Of a DNA stretch of 64,000 nt, positions 36,378 through 47,263 are shown one piece after another. The position numbers and the translations under genes are program-made. The notes under the pieces were generated by a model. The model was given only the letters and a program-made list of their open reading frames with translations, searched no databases and had not been told where the DNA came from. The DNA lies in assembly GCA_009760885.1 (NCBI GenBank), contig CM019696.1:46647358-46711357 (forward strand), given 5' to 3'. This DNA is from Achatina immaculata (taxonomy: Eukaryota; Mollusca; Gastropoda; Stylommatophora; Achatinidae). Every line of letters starts with the position of its first letter. Position 1 is the stretch's first letter.

Positions 36378-36762
36378 AGTATACATACATATTTACATAC
36401 ATACGTGTTCGTGTATACATACACACATACATACATACAAATACACACATATATATATATCTACCTGCATACTTACATAATAAACACATACGTAGTATAT
36501 ACATATTCTCATACATACATAGTAGTACATGACGCGTGCGTATATTCACGCATATATATATATATCTGCGCATACATATATACATGTATAATATATCCGT
36601 ACATAAACGCATACATATATACGTACATACACACATACACACATACATACATATATAATATATCCGTACATAAACGCATGCATATACATACATACATACA
36701 TACATACACACACATACACACATATATACATATATACACACACATACATACACACAAATTAT
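36378..36762. repeat. (ACAT)n-rich microsatellite
   Basis: ACATAC/ATATAT steps, ending about 22 bp before the exon 2 acceptor. Includes a near-duplicate of about 80 bp (CGTACATAAACGCATACATA at about 36598 and CGTACATAAACGCATGCATA at about 36665). Confidence 0.88.
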
Positions 36763-36784
36763 GCACTTGCTTGTATCTCTGCAG

Positions 36785-36942
36785 TGAGAATCTTGAAGAA
36801 CAAGCTGTTAGACAGATAGTGTTTCCTCATCTCTCCCCGTACCGGTTGAAGAGAATCTTCTGCAACTTCAACGCCCACGCCGCTGAAAGATCAAAGGACG
36901 CCGCCTTCAATATCTTAGATGCCGACGGCAGGTACTGCACAG
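36785..36942 (+). CDS. exon 2: start of the GH18-like barrel (strand 1)
   Basis: The acceptor is TTGCTTGTATCTCTGCAG before 36785 and the donor is G|GTGAGA after 36942. One leading base, 52 codons and one trailing base are coded. The peptide includes SENLEEQAVRQIVFPHLSPY, then KRIFCNFNAHAAERSKDAAF and NILDADGRYCT. This fits the first GH18 segment, in which strand 1 ends in a cysteine (LVCYF-type), a loop with an arginine follows, and CTH marks the end. Here the matching features are RIFCNF, HAAER and YCT, with H changed to D across the junction. The two cysteines match the pair that forms the first disulfide in secreted chitinases. The trailing G plus AT of exon 3 makes the aspartate codon, so the phase agrees. 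Confidence 0.72.
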
Positions 36943-37235
36943 GTGAGATGAAAACCAAGCCTATTAGGGACATTCTGTTGCCACGTTATGTGATGATGAT
37001 GATGATGATGATGATCTGTCTCCATAAAACTACTAGCGTGGTGTCATTATCAGCATTTAATATGCTGGAAGGTGTAGAGGCACAGGATCGTGCCAGAGTG
37101 TGGCAAGGATGGGCGGCAATATGCTCCACTCTTGTTCCTCAGTAAACAACCATCATCCTTGCGTTGCTGACACGCCACATAGGTGCTCCGATCTCCCGTC
37201 CAGTAGTATCTTCACAGTACAGTGACCGGTTACAC
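36943..37235. other. unassigned intron sequence with (ATG)n
   Basis: (GAT)n at about 36992-37013. No gene recognised. Confidence 0.4.
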
Positions 37236-37239
37236 CTGT

Positions 37240-40200
37240 TTTTTTTATGGTTGACCACTCTTCTGCAGCCTTTGTTGGTTTACCACCTTTCTGGAGCTCT
37301 TTGTTGGTTTACCATACTTCTGGATATCTTTGTTGGTTTACCATCCTTCTGGAGCCTTTCTTGGTTTACCATCCTTCTGGAGTTCTTTGTTGGTTGACCA
37401 CCCTTCTGCAGTTCTTTGTTGGCTGACCACCCTTCTGCAGTTCTTTGTTGGTTTAAAACCCTTCTGGAGCTCTTTGTTGGTTTACCACCTTTCTGTAGCT
37501 CTTTGTTGGGTTACCACCCTTCTGGAGCTCTTTGGTGGTTTATCATCCTTCTGGAGCTCTTTGGTGGTTTACCATCCTTCTGGATCTCTTTGTTGGTTTA
37601 CCGCCCTTCTGGAGTCTTTGTTGGTTTACCACCCTTCTGGTGCTCTTTGTTGGTTTACCACCCTTCTGATGCTCTTTGTTGGTTTACCACCCTTCTGGAC
37701 CTCTTTCTTGGTTTACCACCCTTCTTGTGCTCTTTGTTGGTTGACCACCCTTCTGGAGCTGTTTGTTGGTTTACCATCCTTCTAGATATCTTTGTTGGAT
37801 TACCATCCTTCTGGAGCTCTTTTTTGGTTGATCATCCTTCTGGAGCTCTGTGTTGGTTTACAACCCTTCTGGACCTCTTTGTTTTTTTACCATCCTTCTG
37901 TAGCTCTTTGTTGGTTTATCACCCTTCTGGAGCCTTTGTTGGTTTGCGACCCTTCTCTAGCTCTTTGTTTATTGATCATCCTTCTGGTGCTCTTTGTTGT
38001 TTTACCACCTTTCTGTAGCTCTTTGTTGGGTTACCACCCTTCTGGACCTCTTCTTGACCACCCTTCTGCAATTCTTTGTTGTTTTACCACCTTTATGTAG
38101 CTCTTTGTTGGGTTACCATCCTTCTGGACCTCTTCTTGACCACCCTTCTGCAATTCTTTGTTGTTTTACCACCCGTCTGTAGCTCTTTGTTGGTCGACCA
38201 CCCTTCTGCAGTTCTTTGTTGGTTTATCACCTTTCTGTAGATCTTTGTTGGTTTACCACCCTTCTGGACCTCTTTGCTGGTTTATCAGCCTTCTGGAGCT
38301 CTTTGTTGGTTTACCACCCTTCTGGACCTCTTTGTTGGTTTATCACCCTTCTGGACCTCTTTGTTGGTTTACCACCCTTCTGGACCTATTTATTGGTTTA
38401 CCACCCTTCTGGAGCTCTTTGTTTGTTTATCGTCCTTCTGGAGCTATTTGCTGGTTTATCATCCTTCTGGAGCTCTTTGGTGGTTTATCATCCTTCTGGA
38501 GCTCTTTGGTGGTTTACCATCCTTCTGGATCTCTTTGTTGGTTTACCGCCCTTCTGGAGTCTTTGTTGGTTTACCACCCTTCTGGTGCTCTTTGTTGGTT
38601 TACCACCCTTCTGATGCTCTTTGTTGGTTTACCACCCTTCTGGACCTCTTTCTTGGTTTACCACCCTTCATGTGCTCTTTGTTGGTTGACCACCCTTCTG
38701 GAGCTGTTTGTTGGTTTACCATCCTTCTAGATATCTTTGTTGGATTACCATCCTTCTGGAGCTCTTTTCTGGTTGATCATCCTTCTGGAGCTCTGTGTTG
38801 ATTTACCACCCTTCTGGACCTCTTTGTTTTTTTTACCATCCTTCTGTAGCTCTTTGTTGGTTTATCACCCTTCTGGAGCCTTTGTTGGTTTGCGACCCTT
38901 CTGAAACTCTTTGTTTGTTGATCATTCTTCTGGAGCTCTTTGGTGGTTTACCACCCTTCTGTAGCTCTTTGTTTATTGATCATCCTTCTGGTGCTCTTTG
39001 TTGTTTTACCACCTTTCTGTAGCTCTTTGTTGGGTTACCATCCTTCTGGACCTCTTTCTTGACCACCCTTCTGCAATTCTTTGTTGTTTTACCACCTTTC
39101 TGTAGCTCTTTGTTGGTTTACCACCCTTCTGGAGCTCTTTATTTGTTTACCGTCTTTCTGGATCTCTTTGTTTGTTTACCATCCTTCTAGATCTCTTTGT
39201 TTATCACCCTTCTGAAGCTCTGTTAGTTGACAATCCTTCTGGAGCTCTTTGTTAGTTGACCATTCCTCCTGACTTCCTTGTTGGTTGACCATTCCTCTGG
39301 AACTCTGTTAGTTAACCATCAATGTAGAACTCTTTTAGTTAACCATCATTGCGGAGCTCTGTTAGTTGATCATCTTTGTGAAGCTCTTTGTTAGTTGATC
39401 ATCCTTGTGGAGTTCTGTTAGTTGATCATCTTTGTGAAGCTATGTTAGTTGATCATCTTTGTGAAGCTCTTTTCTAGATGATCATCCTAGTGGAGCTCTG
39501 TTAGTTGGTCATCTTTGTGAAGTTCTGTTAGGTGATCATCTTAGTGAAACTTTTTGTTAGTTGACCATCCTTGTGACGCTCTCTGTTAGTTGATCATCCT
39601 TGTGGAGCTCTGTTAGTTGATCATCCTTGTGGAGCTCTGTTAGTTGACCATCTGTGTGAAGCTCTTTGTTAGTTGATCATCGTTGTGGAGTTCTCTGTTC
39701 GTTGAACATTTTTGTGGAGCTCTTTTTGTTAGTTGACCATCCCTGTGAAGCTCTTTTTGTTAGTTGAACATCCTTGTGGAGCTCTTTTTGTTAGTTGACC
39801 ATCGTTGTGAAGCTACTTTTGTTAGTTGACTAACTTTGTGGAGCTCTTTATTGGTAGACCATCATTCTTGAGCTCTGTTTGTTGCCCATCCTTTCGGGAG
39901 CTTTGTTAGCTGACCATATTTTCTGGATCTCTTTGTTGGTTTACCACCTTTCTGGATCTCTTTGTTGGTTTACCAGCCTTCTGGAGCTCTTTATTGGTTG
40001 ACCATCCTTCTGGAACTCTTTGTTGGTTCACCATCTTTCTGGAAATCTTTGTTGGTTGACCATCCTTCCGGAGCTCTTGGTTAGTTGACCATCCTTCTGG
40101 AGCTCTTTGTTGGTTGACCATCCTTTTGGAGCTCTGTGTTGGTTTACCAGCCTTCTTGAGCTCTTTGTTGGTTTACTACCCTTCTGGAGCTCTGTTAGCT

Positions 40201-41505
40201 GACTATCCTTCTGGAGCTCTTGGTTTACCACCCTTCTGGAGCTCTTTGATAGTTGACCATTCCTCCTGACCTCCTTGTTGATTGACCATTCCTCTGGAAC
40301 TCGTTAGTTAACCGTCAGTGTAGAGCTCTGATAGTTAACCATCATTGTGGAGCTCTGTTTGTTGATCATCCTTCAGGAGCTCTTTGTTGGTTGACCATCC
40401 TTCTGGAGCTCTTTGTTTACCACCGTTCTGGAGCTCTTTGTTTGTTTACCATCCTTCTGGAGCTCTTGGTGTAGCACCCTTCTGGAGCTCTTTGTTTGTT
40501 TACCATCCTTCTGGAGCTCTTTGTTTGTTTACCATCCTTCTGGAGCTCTTTGTTTATTTACCACCCTTCTGGAGCTCTTTGTTTGTTTACCATCTTTCTG
40601 GAGCTCTTTGTTTGTTTACCATCCTTCTGCAGCTCTTGGTTTACCACCTTTCTGGAGCTCTTTGTTTGTTTACCATCCTTCTGGAGCTCTTTGTTTGTTT
40701 ACCATCCTTCTAGATCTCTTGGTTTTCCACCCTTCTGAAGCTCTGGTAGTTGACCATCCTTCTGGAGCTCTTTGTTTGTTTACCATCCTTCTAGATCTCT
40801 TGGTTTACCACCCTTCTGAAGCTCTGGTAGTTGACCATCCTTCTGGAGCTCTTTGTTAGTTGACCATCGTTGTGGAGCTCTGTTATTTGAATATCCCTGT
40901 TGAGCTCTTTGTTAGTTGACCATCATTGTGGTGATCTGTTAGTTGACCATCCTTCCTTACCTTCTTGCTGGTTAACCATTTCTCTAGAACTCTGTTAGTT
41001 AACCTTCATTGTGGAGCTCTGTTAGTTAACCATCATTGTGGAGTTCTGTTAGTTGATCATCTGTGAAGCTCTTTGTTCGTTGACCATCTTTGTGGATTTC
41101 TGTTAACTGACCATCCTTGTGGAGCTCTGTTAGTTGATCATCCTTGTGAAGCTCTTTGTTAGTTGATCATCCTTGTGGAGCTCTGTTAGTTGATCATCTT
41201 TGTGAAGCTCTTTGTTAGTTGATCATCCTTCTGGAGTTCTGTTAGTTGATCATCTTTGTGAAGCTCTTTGTTAGTTGATCATCCTTGTGGAGCTCTTTTT
41301 GTTAGTTGACCATCTTTGTGGAGCTCTTTTTGTTTGTTGACCGTCCTTGTGGAGCTCTTTTTGTTAGTTGACCATCCTTCTGGAGCTTTGTTAGTTTATC
41401 ATCATTCTTGAGCTCTGTTAGTTGACCATACTTCTGAAGCTCTGTTAGTTGACCATCCTTCTGGAACTCTGTTAGTTGACCATTCTTCTGGATCTCTTTA
41501 TGACC
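37240..41505. repeat. 4.2-kb minisatellite of 29-bp units
   Basis: About 145 units of TTCTGGAGCTCTTTGTTGGT TTACCACCC. Since 29 is not a multiple of three, three units make an 87-bp, 29-codon cycle that is open in all three + frames (up to 200 codons). From about 39240 to 39850 and 40860 to 41400 the units change to a GTTAGTTGATCATC/TTGTGGAGCTC subtype. No domain or initiator context supports coding, and it lies inside intron 2. Confidence 0.95.
37500..38745. repeat. 945-bp higher-order duplication in the 29-bp array
   Basis: A block of about 280 bp (from about 37515 to 37800) with private variants (GGAGTCTTTGTTGG, TTCTGATGCTC, TTCTAGATATC) recurs 945 bp downstream, at about 38460-38745, with very few changes. 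Confidence 0.75.
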
Positions 41506-42004
41506 CATTCATATTTCGCCAGTCCAAGTTTGGCCACGAGCTCATCTAGTTCGTGTCCTTCGTCAACGATAACTCAGTTGGGCATGTGGTCTCTTCTTTC
41601 ATTTCCCCTAACACCTGCGTGGTCTTGTATGAAAATGAGGGTCACACGACATATAGGTATGTATATATATATATATATATGTGTGTGTGCGTGTGTGTGC
41701 GTGTGTGTGTGTGTTTAAGAGAAACTGACCAGTGTGATCCTGGGTAGTCATAGCACGAGTTTATTCATAAACTTAAGTCAAGACACTCAAGCTTTGGCCT
41801 GCCTGCTTGGTTTGTTTATTGGTAAGTTTGTTTGTGTGTTATAAACCTCACGCCAGCTCAGAGAATGTAAGACTGAAGTAAGCTTTCGCCTTGACCTTTA
41901 CGCTTGCACGGGCGTGCACGAGAAGAACTCCAAGTCCAACTGATACATTTCGCTCCCCTTTCTTAGTTCAGCTCTCCTCTGCCAACATGCCCCCCCCCAC
42001 CTCT
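41506..42004. other. unassigned intron sequence with (TA)n(GT)n
   Basis: (TA)n then (GT)n at about 41666-41715, and a C-run at about 41989. No gene recognised. Confidence 0.45.
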
Positions 42005-42262
42005 TATAGCAGACGTAGTGGTTATTGGGTTAGTGTGCTCGTCTCTTGCACATGAGTTAGTGGTTCTAGTCCAGGCCGGGGGTGCCCCAGTCACACAGTT
42101 GGCAGAAATGAGTACCTGGCTCCATTAGGAGCTGTGAAAGGAAAGGGTGTCAGGTTTAATGCTGACCTCATGACCCTGTAGTCTGGAGGCAGCTGAGTGA
42201 GAATATGTGCACTGACTCTGTATCCCCTGGATTCCTCTATTCAATGGCTAAATACGTACTCT
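42005..42262 (+). mobile_element. tRNA-derived SINE, diverged
   Basis: A tRNA-like head (GACGTAGTGGTTATTGGGTT, then TAGTGGTTCTAGTCC in place of box B) is followed by the body shared with 57093-57345: GCAGAAATGAGTACCTGGCT, GGAGCTGTGAAAGGAAAGGG and CTGACCTCATGACC. The tail is GTGCACTGACTCTGTATCCC. Confidence 0.65.
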
Positions 42263-43312
42263 GAAAAGTCATTGGGGAGGAGATTGTAGAAAGGGGGGGG
42301 GGGTCGTCATCATAGTAGTTTTAAGTTTTTTACAGTTATTTTTTATCGTTGAAGATCACGCAAAGAAAACCAGATCCATAAGCTCTCAAAATGCGATTAT
42401 TCTGAAGGTTTTCAAGCTGAATATCAAGTGCTGAGAAGTTAATATTGAGAGGGGCAGTAAATTATATATTTCTTGAAGAAGGGTCCTCAGCTTGATAAAA
42501 GGTTGGGAACCATTTATGGTTTACTTTCAAGCTTCCATAATTAGGTATTTGAAATGCTACCTTTCATTCTTAATGAACATATCGTAGACGGACACAGCAG
42601 TGGCCGTGATTTCAGATATGCCACAATAATGAATGCTCTTGTTTGGAGTAGAGTCCAGACTTCAGAATCTGTGATCCAGACACGTATAGATCTGCAGGTG
42701 TGTGACTAGCCGGACGTAGAAGCCTAGTCTACTTCGATGTGGAATTTCTGGAGCTTTTCGCGTGAGCCTAGAGGCAAGTAGCGTGGAGCTTTTCGAGTGA
42801 GCCTAGGGGCAAATAGTGACTATCTCCAGATTTAGCATGACATGGCACTGCAAAGAAGAAGAAGGAGAAAAGAAAAAAAAGGAGGAGGAGAAAGATAAAG
42901 AAGAAAACAAGAAAACAAGAATTTTAATGTCTTTTTTTTCATGCTTCTCAAAATATGTAGGAAAATGCGTTCTGCACATAAATCAGAGTGTTTGATGAAT
43001 CCACAGGCTGAAATCCGTTTTTAAAAAAAAAATTCATATTCGGTTGTAGAATTAATCAGTTTCCGTTTAGTGGGGGGTAACCTTTACTTGGACACAAACA
43101 AGGGGTAAAAAATGAGAAGTGTATCACACAGCGCTGGAAGCTTATATCAGACAACAGCGAAACTAGACTACGTGAAGGTAAAAGATCTAAAGATAAGATT
43201 TTCCTTACAGCGTTCCTGGCGCTAGTGGTAACTGATCAAACCTAACGGCAGAAAGATGAGAGGAAAGAACTGTACTAATATTATTTGCAGAACCTTTATT
43301 TGACATAAAAAT
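42263..43312. other. unassigned intron sequence
   Basis: G-run at about 42295. A two-copy 36-bp repeat containing GAGCTTTTCG(C/A)GTGAGCCTA at about 42752-42810. Purine-rich stretch 42855-42920. No gene recognised. Confidence 0.4.
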
Positions 43313-43735
43313 ACATCCTTACATCTCAAATCCTTCCAGTGCCGCTAAACATCACATAAGGCTCGCATGGTAGTTTGCCAAGATTTCCTGTTTTAGGCGA
43401 GTTTTTCAACCTCACCAAGATGTTATTCCCACTAAACTGACCTCTCTTAACAATGTCCTTTTTAGAAATTCACGTGGTAGACCTATTTTTCTTCGGCCAT
43501 TTGTGTTCCATTTGATAGCTTGTTTTGGGATTCTCTGGTTGTTTCTTCTCAACGCATGACTGACATATGTCCATCTTCTTGTTCTCATCACCCATGTGTC
43601 TTATCTCTGCGTTGTTCTTGAATTCGTTGCACTTTATAGAGAGTATTTTCCTGAGGCATTTGTTTTCAAAAGAGTCTGATTTCTTGTCTAAATCTTCAGT
43701 TGTTTTCCTGAAGGAGAATCTGTAGGGTAACATTT
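43313..43735 (-). mobile_element. LINE 3' fragment, same family as 25598-26990
   Basis: The minus strand reads KTTEDLDKKSDSFENKCLRK, ILSIKCNEFKNNAEIRHMGD and, out of frame, remnants of NQRIPKQAIKWNT, then NLARTMRALCDV-like text. It ends with the 3' UTR motif around TCACATAAGGCTCGC and the CTTATCTTAT-type tail is lost. Several frameshifts are present. Confidence 0.82.
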
Positions 43736-44979
43736 ACTGATGCGCCAGCACGGCACAGATAAAGACGTATGAGAACCGTCTATCTCTCTGTCACCAGATA
43801 TACTAGATTCTCCTAGGGTGCATAAGACCGTAAACAGAGTGGAATGTTCTCCGTTGATAGTCAGAACTATAAAAGAAGTTATTGGATATCTACTGTGCTT
43901 GATATGATATCTATCATGTTGTTGTCTGCCTGACTGATTTTATTTTTGTGCTACTTGTTAATAGGCAAAATTTGTTACTTCGGTATTCCCATAGCAACAC
44001 AACAGCAGTTTTCATGCTCGCCACTAGACAGCAATAACACCAGTGTCACAAAGATCAAGAACTGGACTTTCATTCGTTCAACAAGACTGACAGAAGTAGT
44101 TCCAACAGCTCAAGAACTCCAACTAAATTTAAACGTTGACAAGGTTTATTGATGAGGAAAATGAGCGTTGAACTGATGAGTGATGTGATGAGGCCAAATG
44201 GCTTGAAAAGTTGCTGCCGCAGGCAGAGAACAGAAAAACGTACAAGAGAACTCCTCGGGCACGAAGTCCGTGCCACAGGGAAGTAAATCTGACAACAGAC
44301 CAGCATGAACTGTTACAATGATGAGTGTTACAAACAAAAAATCTACTACTTACAATATTACACAATTTCCAAGAACGTGCACAACAACACATCTTCCAAA
44401 AGATGAATCCCTACATCACATTTTCAATATTACAATACTACAAAACTATCTACATTCTAAACTAGGCAAAAGTGTGCCTTAAAAAGGGCAAATGTTACTG
44501 CAACAAAACTAAGGCATGCCTGAAACCCACTGACAAATATTACTCTAAAATGACTTCTTGATCTAATCTCATAATCATACTAATACTCATAATAATCCTG
44601 AATGGTCAGCTCTACCTCTTCTAAAAGACTGGGATGTTTTTTCAGCCCCATCTAGAAACTTCTGTCTCTATTTTGTTTCTAACAAATAATCTTTGTACCC
44701 AAATTCACAGTTTGTTGTGACTGTTTTCAACATTACTCACAGCCAACAGTCACTTTTTCACGAGAATTCTGTCTGAGTTGCCGTCACAACATGACCTGTA
44801 ACGTCCTAGCTTGATAATTACTGAGGTTTCTTTTTTCAATCATGGGTCATTGAAAGTTCAGACTCTAAGGGGGAAATCATTTATGAGCGATTACAGTATA
44901 TTAGAATTCTGTCCATTTGACTAAGCAATCTAAGCGTCTTCATTCTACACTTACAGAATTCTATTGCATTCCAGCTTTC

Positions 44980-44984
<5 letters not shown>
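43736..44984. other. unassigned intron sequence
   Basis: A 68-codon frame at 43946-44152 and overlapping minus frames at 44070-44392 have no recognisable domain. Otherwise AT-rich. Confidence 0.4.
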
Positions 44985-45025
<41 letters not shown>

Positions 45026-45134
45026 TTATCTTATATCCTTCCCGTGCCGTTAAACGTCACATAGGGCTCGCAAAGTAGTTCGCCAATTTTTCCTGACGAA
45101 CTACTTTGAGAGCCCTATATATATATATATATAA
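44985..45134. mobile_element. LINE 3'-end fold-back flanked by (TA)n
   Basis: Between (TA)n tracts (about 44985-45022 and 45117-45133) lies the 3' end of the LINE family seen at 26274-26847, in reverse orientation (CTTATCTTATATCCTTCCCG, then TAAACGTCACATAGGGCTCG). Its AGGGCTCGCAAAGTAGTTCG arm is followed ~14 bp later by the inverted copy CGAACTACTTTGAGAGCCCT. Confidence 0.75.
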
Positions 45135-45404
45135 GACCATAAAAAAGCAGTTGCCGTCGTATGTGATCTCGATCACTCTCAGTATTCTCCTGTATAGCGG
45201 CATGTTCTTCGTAGCTGTTTAGTTCTTTGAGGAAAGTATTAACCGGAGTTTTAAGAAAGAAAAATAGTTTCACTTAAAGACACTAAATAAGAAAAATAAT
45301 TTTTTAAAAAATACGGTTTTCGCTGGTCCATTAAGAAACTTGCTGTTATTCAGTAAACTTTGAGTACCGTCTTGTTTATGTCCATTTCCCTCCGACAGAA
45401 AAAA
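45135..45404. other. unassigned intron sequence
   Basis: Nothing recognised. Confidence 0.35.
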
Positions 45405-45480
45405 ACAGTTCGCATAGGTGCACTAACACCATATGCCTATGTGCCTCTAAGGCATGACAGGATTACCTTTACCTTTTAGG
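45405..45480 (+). mobile_element. SINE tail fragment
   Basis: GCACTAACACCATATGCCTA TGTGCCTCTAAGGCATGACA GGATTACCTTTACC matches the 3' end of the SINE at 57093-57345 almost exactly. Confidence 0.75.
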
Positions 45481-45554
45481 TGCACAGACAAGTGCGAACG
45501 ACAAAATTATGTGCATCGATGTTAGTTGTCTGGTAACGGTGTAGAATATGATGC

Positions 45555-45978
45555 TGATATAATCATACAGGGATGATCAGAGTTTAATCTGATTGTCAAA
45601 GCTTAATGCAGTAATCTGGGTTTAATCTAATGATTACGGTGTCATTTAGAGGTTAGAGTTTAATGCTGAAAAAAAATCAGAGTTTAACGCAGTAATTAAG
45701 GTTTAATCTAAATTTAATTATTACAGTTTATAATCCAGTTGTCAGAGTTTAATTCAAAGTTAAGAGCTTAATGCGGTATTCAAGATTTAATCTAATGATT
45801 ACAGTTCAATCCATTGGTCAGAGTTTAATGCAAGATCAGAGCTTAATGCAATAATCGATCTGTAATTTAATGATCACGGTGTAATCCATTGGTCAGAGTT
45901 TAATGCCAGATTAGAGCTTAATGTAATAATCAATCTGTAACTTAATGATCACGGTATAATCCATTGGTCAGAGTTTAT
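45555..45978. repeat. degenerate tandem repeat ending at exon 3
   Basis: Variants of GGTCAGAGTTTAATGC, TTAATCTAATGATTACGGT and ATCCATTGGTCAGAG recur at irregular ~30 to 70-bp spacing. The clearest period is ~67 bp at the right end. The last copy stops about 26 bp before the exon 3 acceptor. Confidence 0.7.
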
Positions 45979-46004
45979 AAATCTAAAAGTAATCTTTCCT
46001 CCAG

Positions 46005-46441
46005 ATTTCAATTACTACCACGCGGAAGTCCAGGACTACCACCTGACGTCCGTGTCCAAGCTGGACGTTCTGCCTCACCCCAGCAACGTGTTCTTGCCTG
46101 GCTACACGGCCCTGAACGACCTGAAGATGGTCTTCCCGAAGATGAGGACCTTCCTCACCCTCACCGAGAGCGAGCAGATAACCTTCTCCGGTCTCGTGAT
46201 TGACAGGCGCAGGAACAGACAGTTTGTCTACTCGTGCGTGTACAACCTGCGGCTGTGGGGTTTCGACGGGTTGATAATAAAGTGGCTGTTCCCTCGCGGC
46301 AAGGCCCAGCTGACGCAGCTTCTGGCCGACCTGAGAAATGCCTTTGAGGTGGACGCCAAGAAGCAGCCGAAAGGCGTAGACCGCTTGCTGCTTGGGGTGA
46401 TCCTTACAGGGCAAGCGGGCATGGCTGATGTTCTGTACGAG
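46005..46441 (+). CDS. exon 3: central GH18 barrel with dead catalytic motif
   Basis: The acceptor is ATCTTTCCTCCAG and the donor is GAG|GTAAGT. Two bases plus 145 codons are coded, phase 0 at the exit. The peptide aligns across GH18: FNYYHAEVQDYHL (strand 2); YTALNDLKMVFPKMRTFLTL (the LK..NP.LKTLLAVGGW region, with the SxGG motif replaced by LTES); RNRQFVYSCVYNLRLWGFDG (the FxxSxxxFLRKYGFDG helix); then LIIKWLFP where DLDWEYP is expected. In DxxDxDxE only the first D survives, and the next D, third D and catalytic E are I, K and L. LLADLRNAFEVDAKK and DRLLLGVILTGQAGMADVLYE match the helix 4 and strand 5 segments. GC content is visibly higher than the flanking intron. This is the best-supported exon. 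Confidence 0.9.
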
Positions 46442-46639
46442 GTAAGTTGCGTGAAGCTGTTTGTCCAGGCATTTCACAGCCGAGGTGCATCCAGCAGGTC
46501 CATGGGGGCGTGGTTATCGCGCCAAGTTGATCCCGGTACTGGGCAAGACCGCAATTGCTTCCTGTCAAGACTGCGTGCCGCAAAAAAGGGCCCGTTTGCA
46601 TCAAGTCAGCCTGGCCATCGGATGAAGTCATTAGTAGCT
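46442..46639. other. unassigned start of intron 3
   Basis: GC-richer unique-looking sequence. The exon frame stays open to 46675 but no GH18 similarity continues past the donor. Confidence 0.4.
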
Positions 46640-46864
46640 GTGTCTTGTTACGCAGGCGCCTGGGAGATAAGGTGTTAGTGGCCCGTATTGTGCTTCACCT
46701 GCCGGCAGACTAGAAAAAGATTTGATTATTCTCACCATCTTGCTTCCCCAGGCTCAGAAAGTCCCAGCTGCCCGCTCCACGGCTGGGCACTGGGACGCCT
46801 TAGATTAGATTCGACCCGCTGACCTTCGCCAGGAGTGCACTATCCACTACGCCACAAAGGCAAT
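46640..46864 (-). mobile_element. tRNA-derived SINE
   Basis: On the minus strand it starts CTTTGTGGCGTAGTGGATAG TGCACTCC (box A) with GGGTCGAATCT (box B) about 40 bp on. The body and tail end in GGCCACTAACACCTTATCTC, similar to the CACTAACACCATATCCC tail at 57093-57345. Confidence 0.72.
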
Positions 46865-47261
46865 GTCATAGCCTGAAGCACACTTACAATGCCTTTGATG
46901 GATTCAAAGGTTCAAAGGTTCGAAATGAGAATTCAGGGCCATTGCATTCAGCACGACCCCAAGTATGCTTCGCGGCAAGAGAATGTCTGCTAGTAGATGT
47001 TGGTGCTTTACGATGTGTTTTCTGCCACACAGCTGAGATTTCCTACCTGCGTCATTCATTTGTCCCAGCTAAAGCAATGGTTTCACAGTTACAATGCTCT
47101 TCCATTCCCGCTCTTCATTTTTCCGAAGTCTTTCCAATAGGACTTTACCAGTGTCCCCCTTGTCCATTGTCAGTCTGCCATTTATTTTAGCATGTCCAGC
47201 AAAGTCTGCCTGCCACTACATGTCCATATACTCCCGCATGCCCTGGACAATAAAGCCATGT
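46865..47261. other. unassigned intron sequence
   Basis: Small direct repeat GATTCAAAGGTTCAAAGGTTC near 46902. No gene recognised. Confidence 0.35.
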
Positions 47262-47263
47262 TA

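Noticed and set aside
35712..36753. cysteine/tyrosine-rich minus-strand proteins
   Set aside because: Produced by ACAT and CAGACA microsatellites. Composition alone explains them.
43946..44152. 68-codon frame as a small gene
   Set aside because: No domain, signal or homologous feature recognised. Kept only as unassigned sequence.
46789..46862. tRNA gene on the minus strand
   Set aside because: Same reasoning: a tRNA-like SINE head without a proper acceptor stem.
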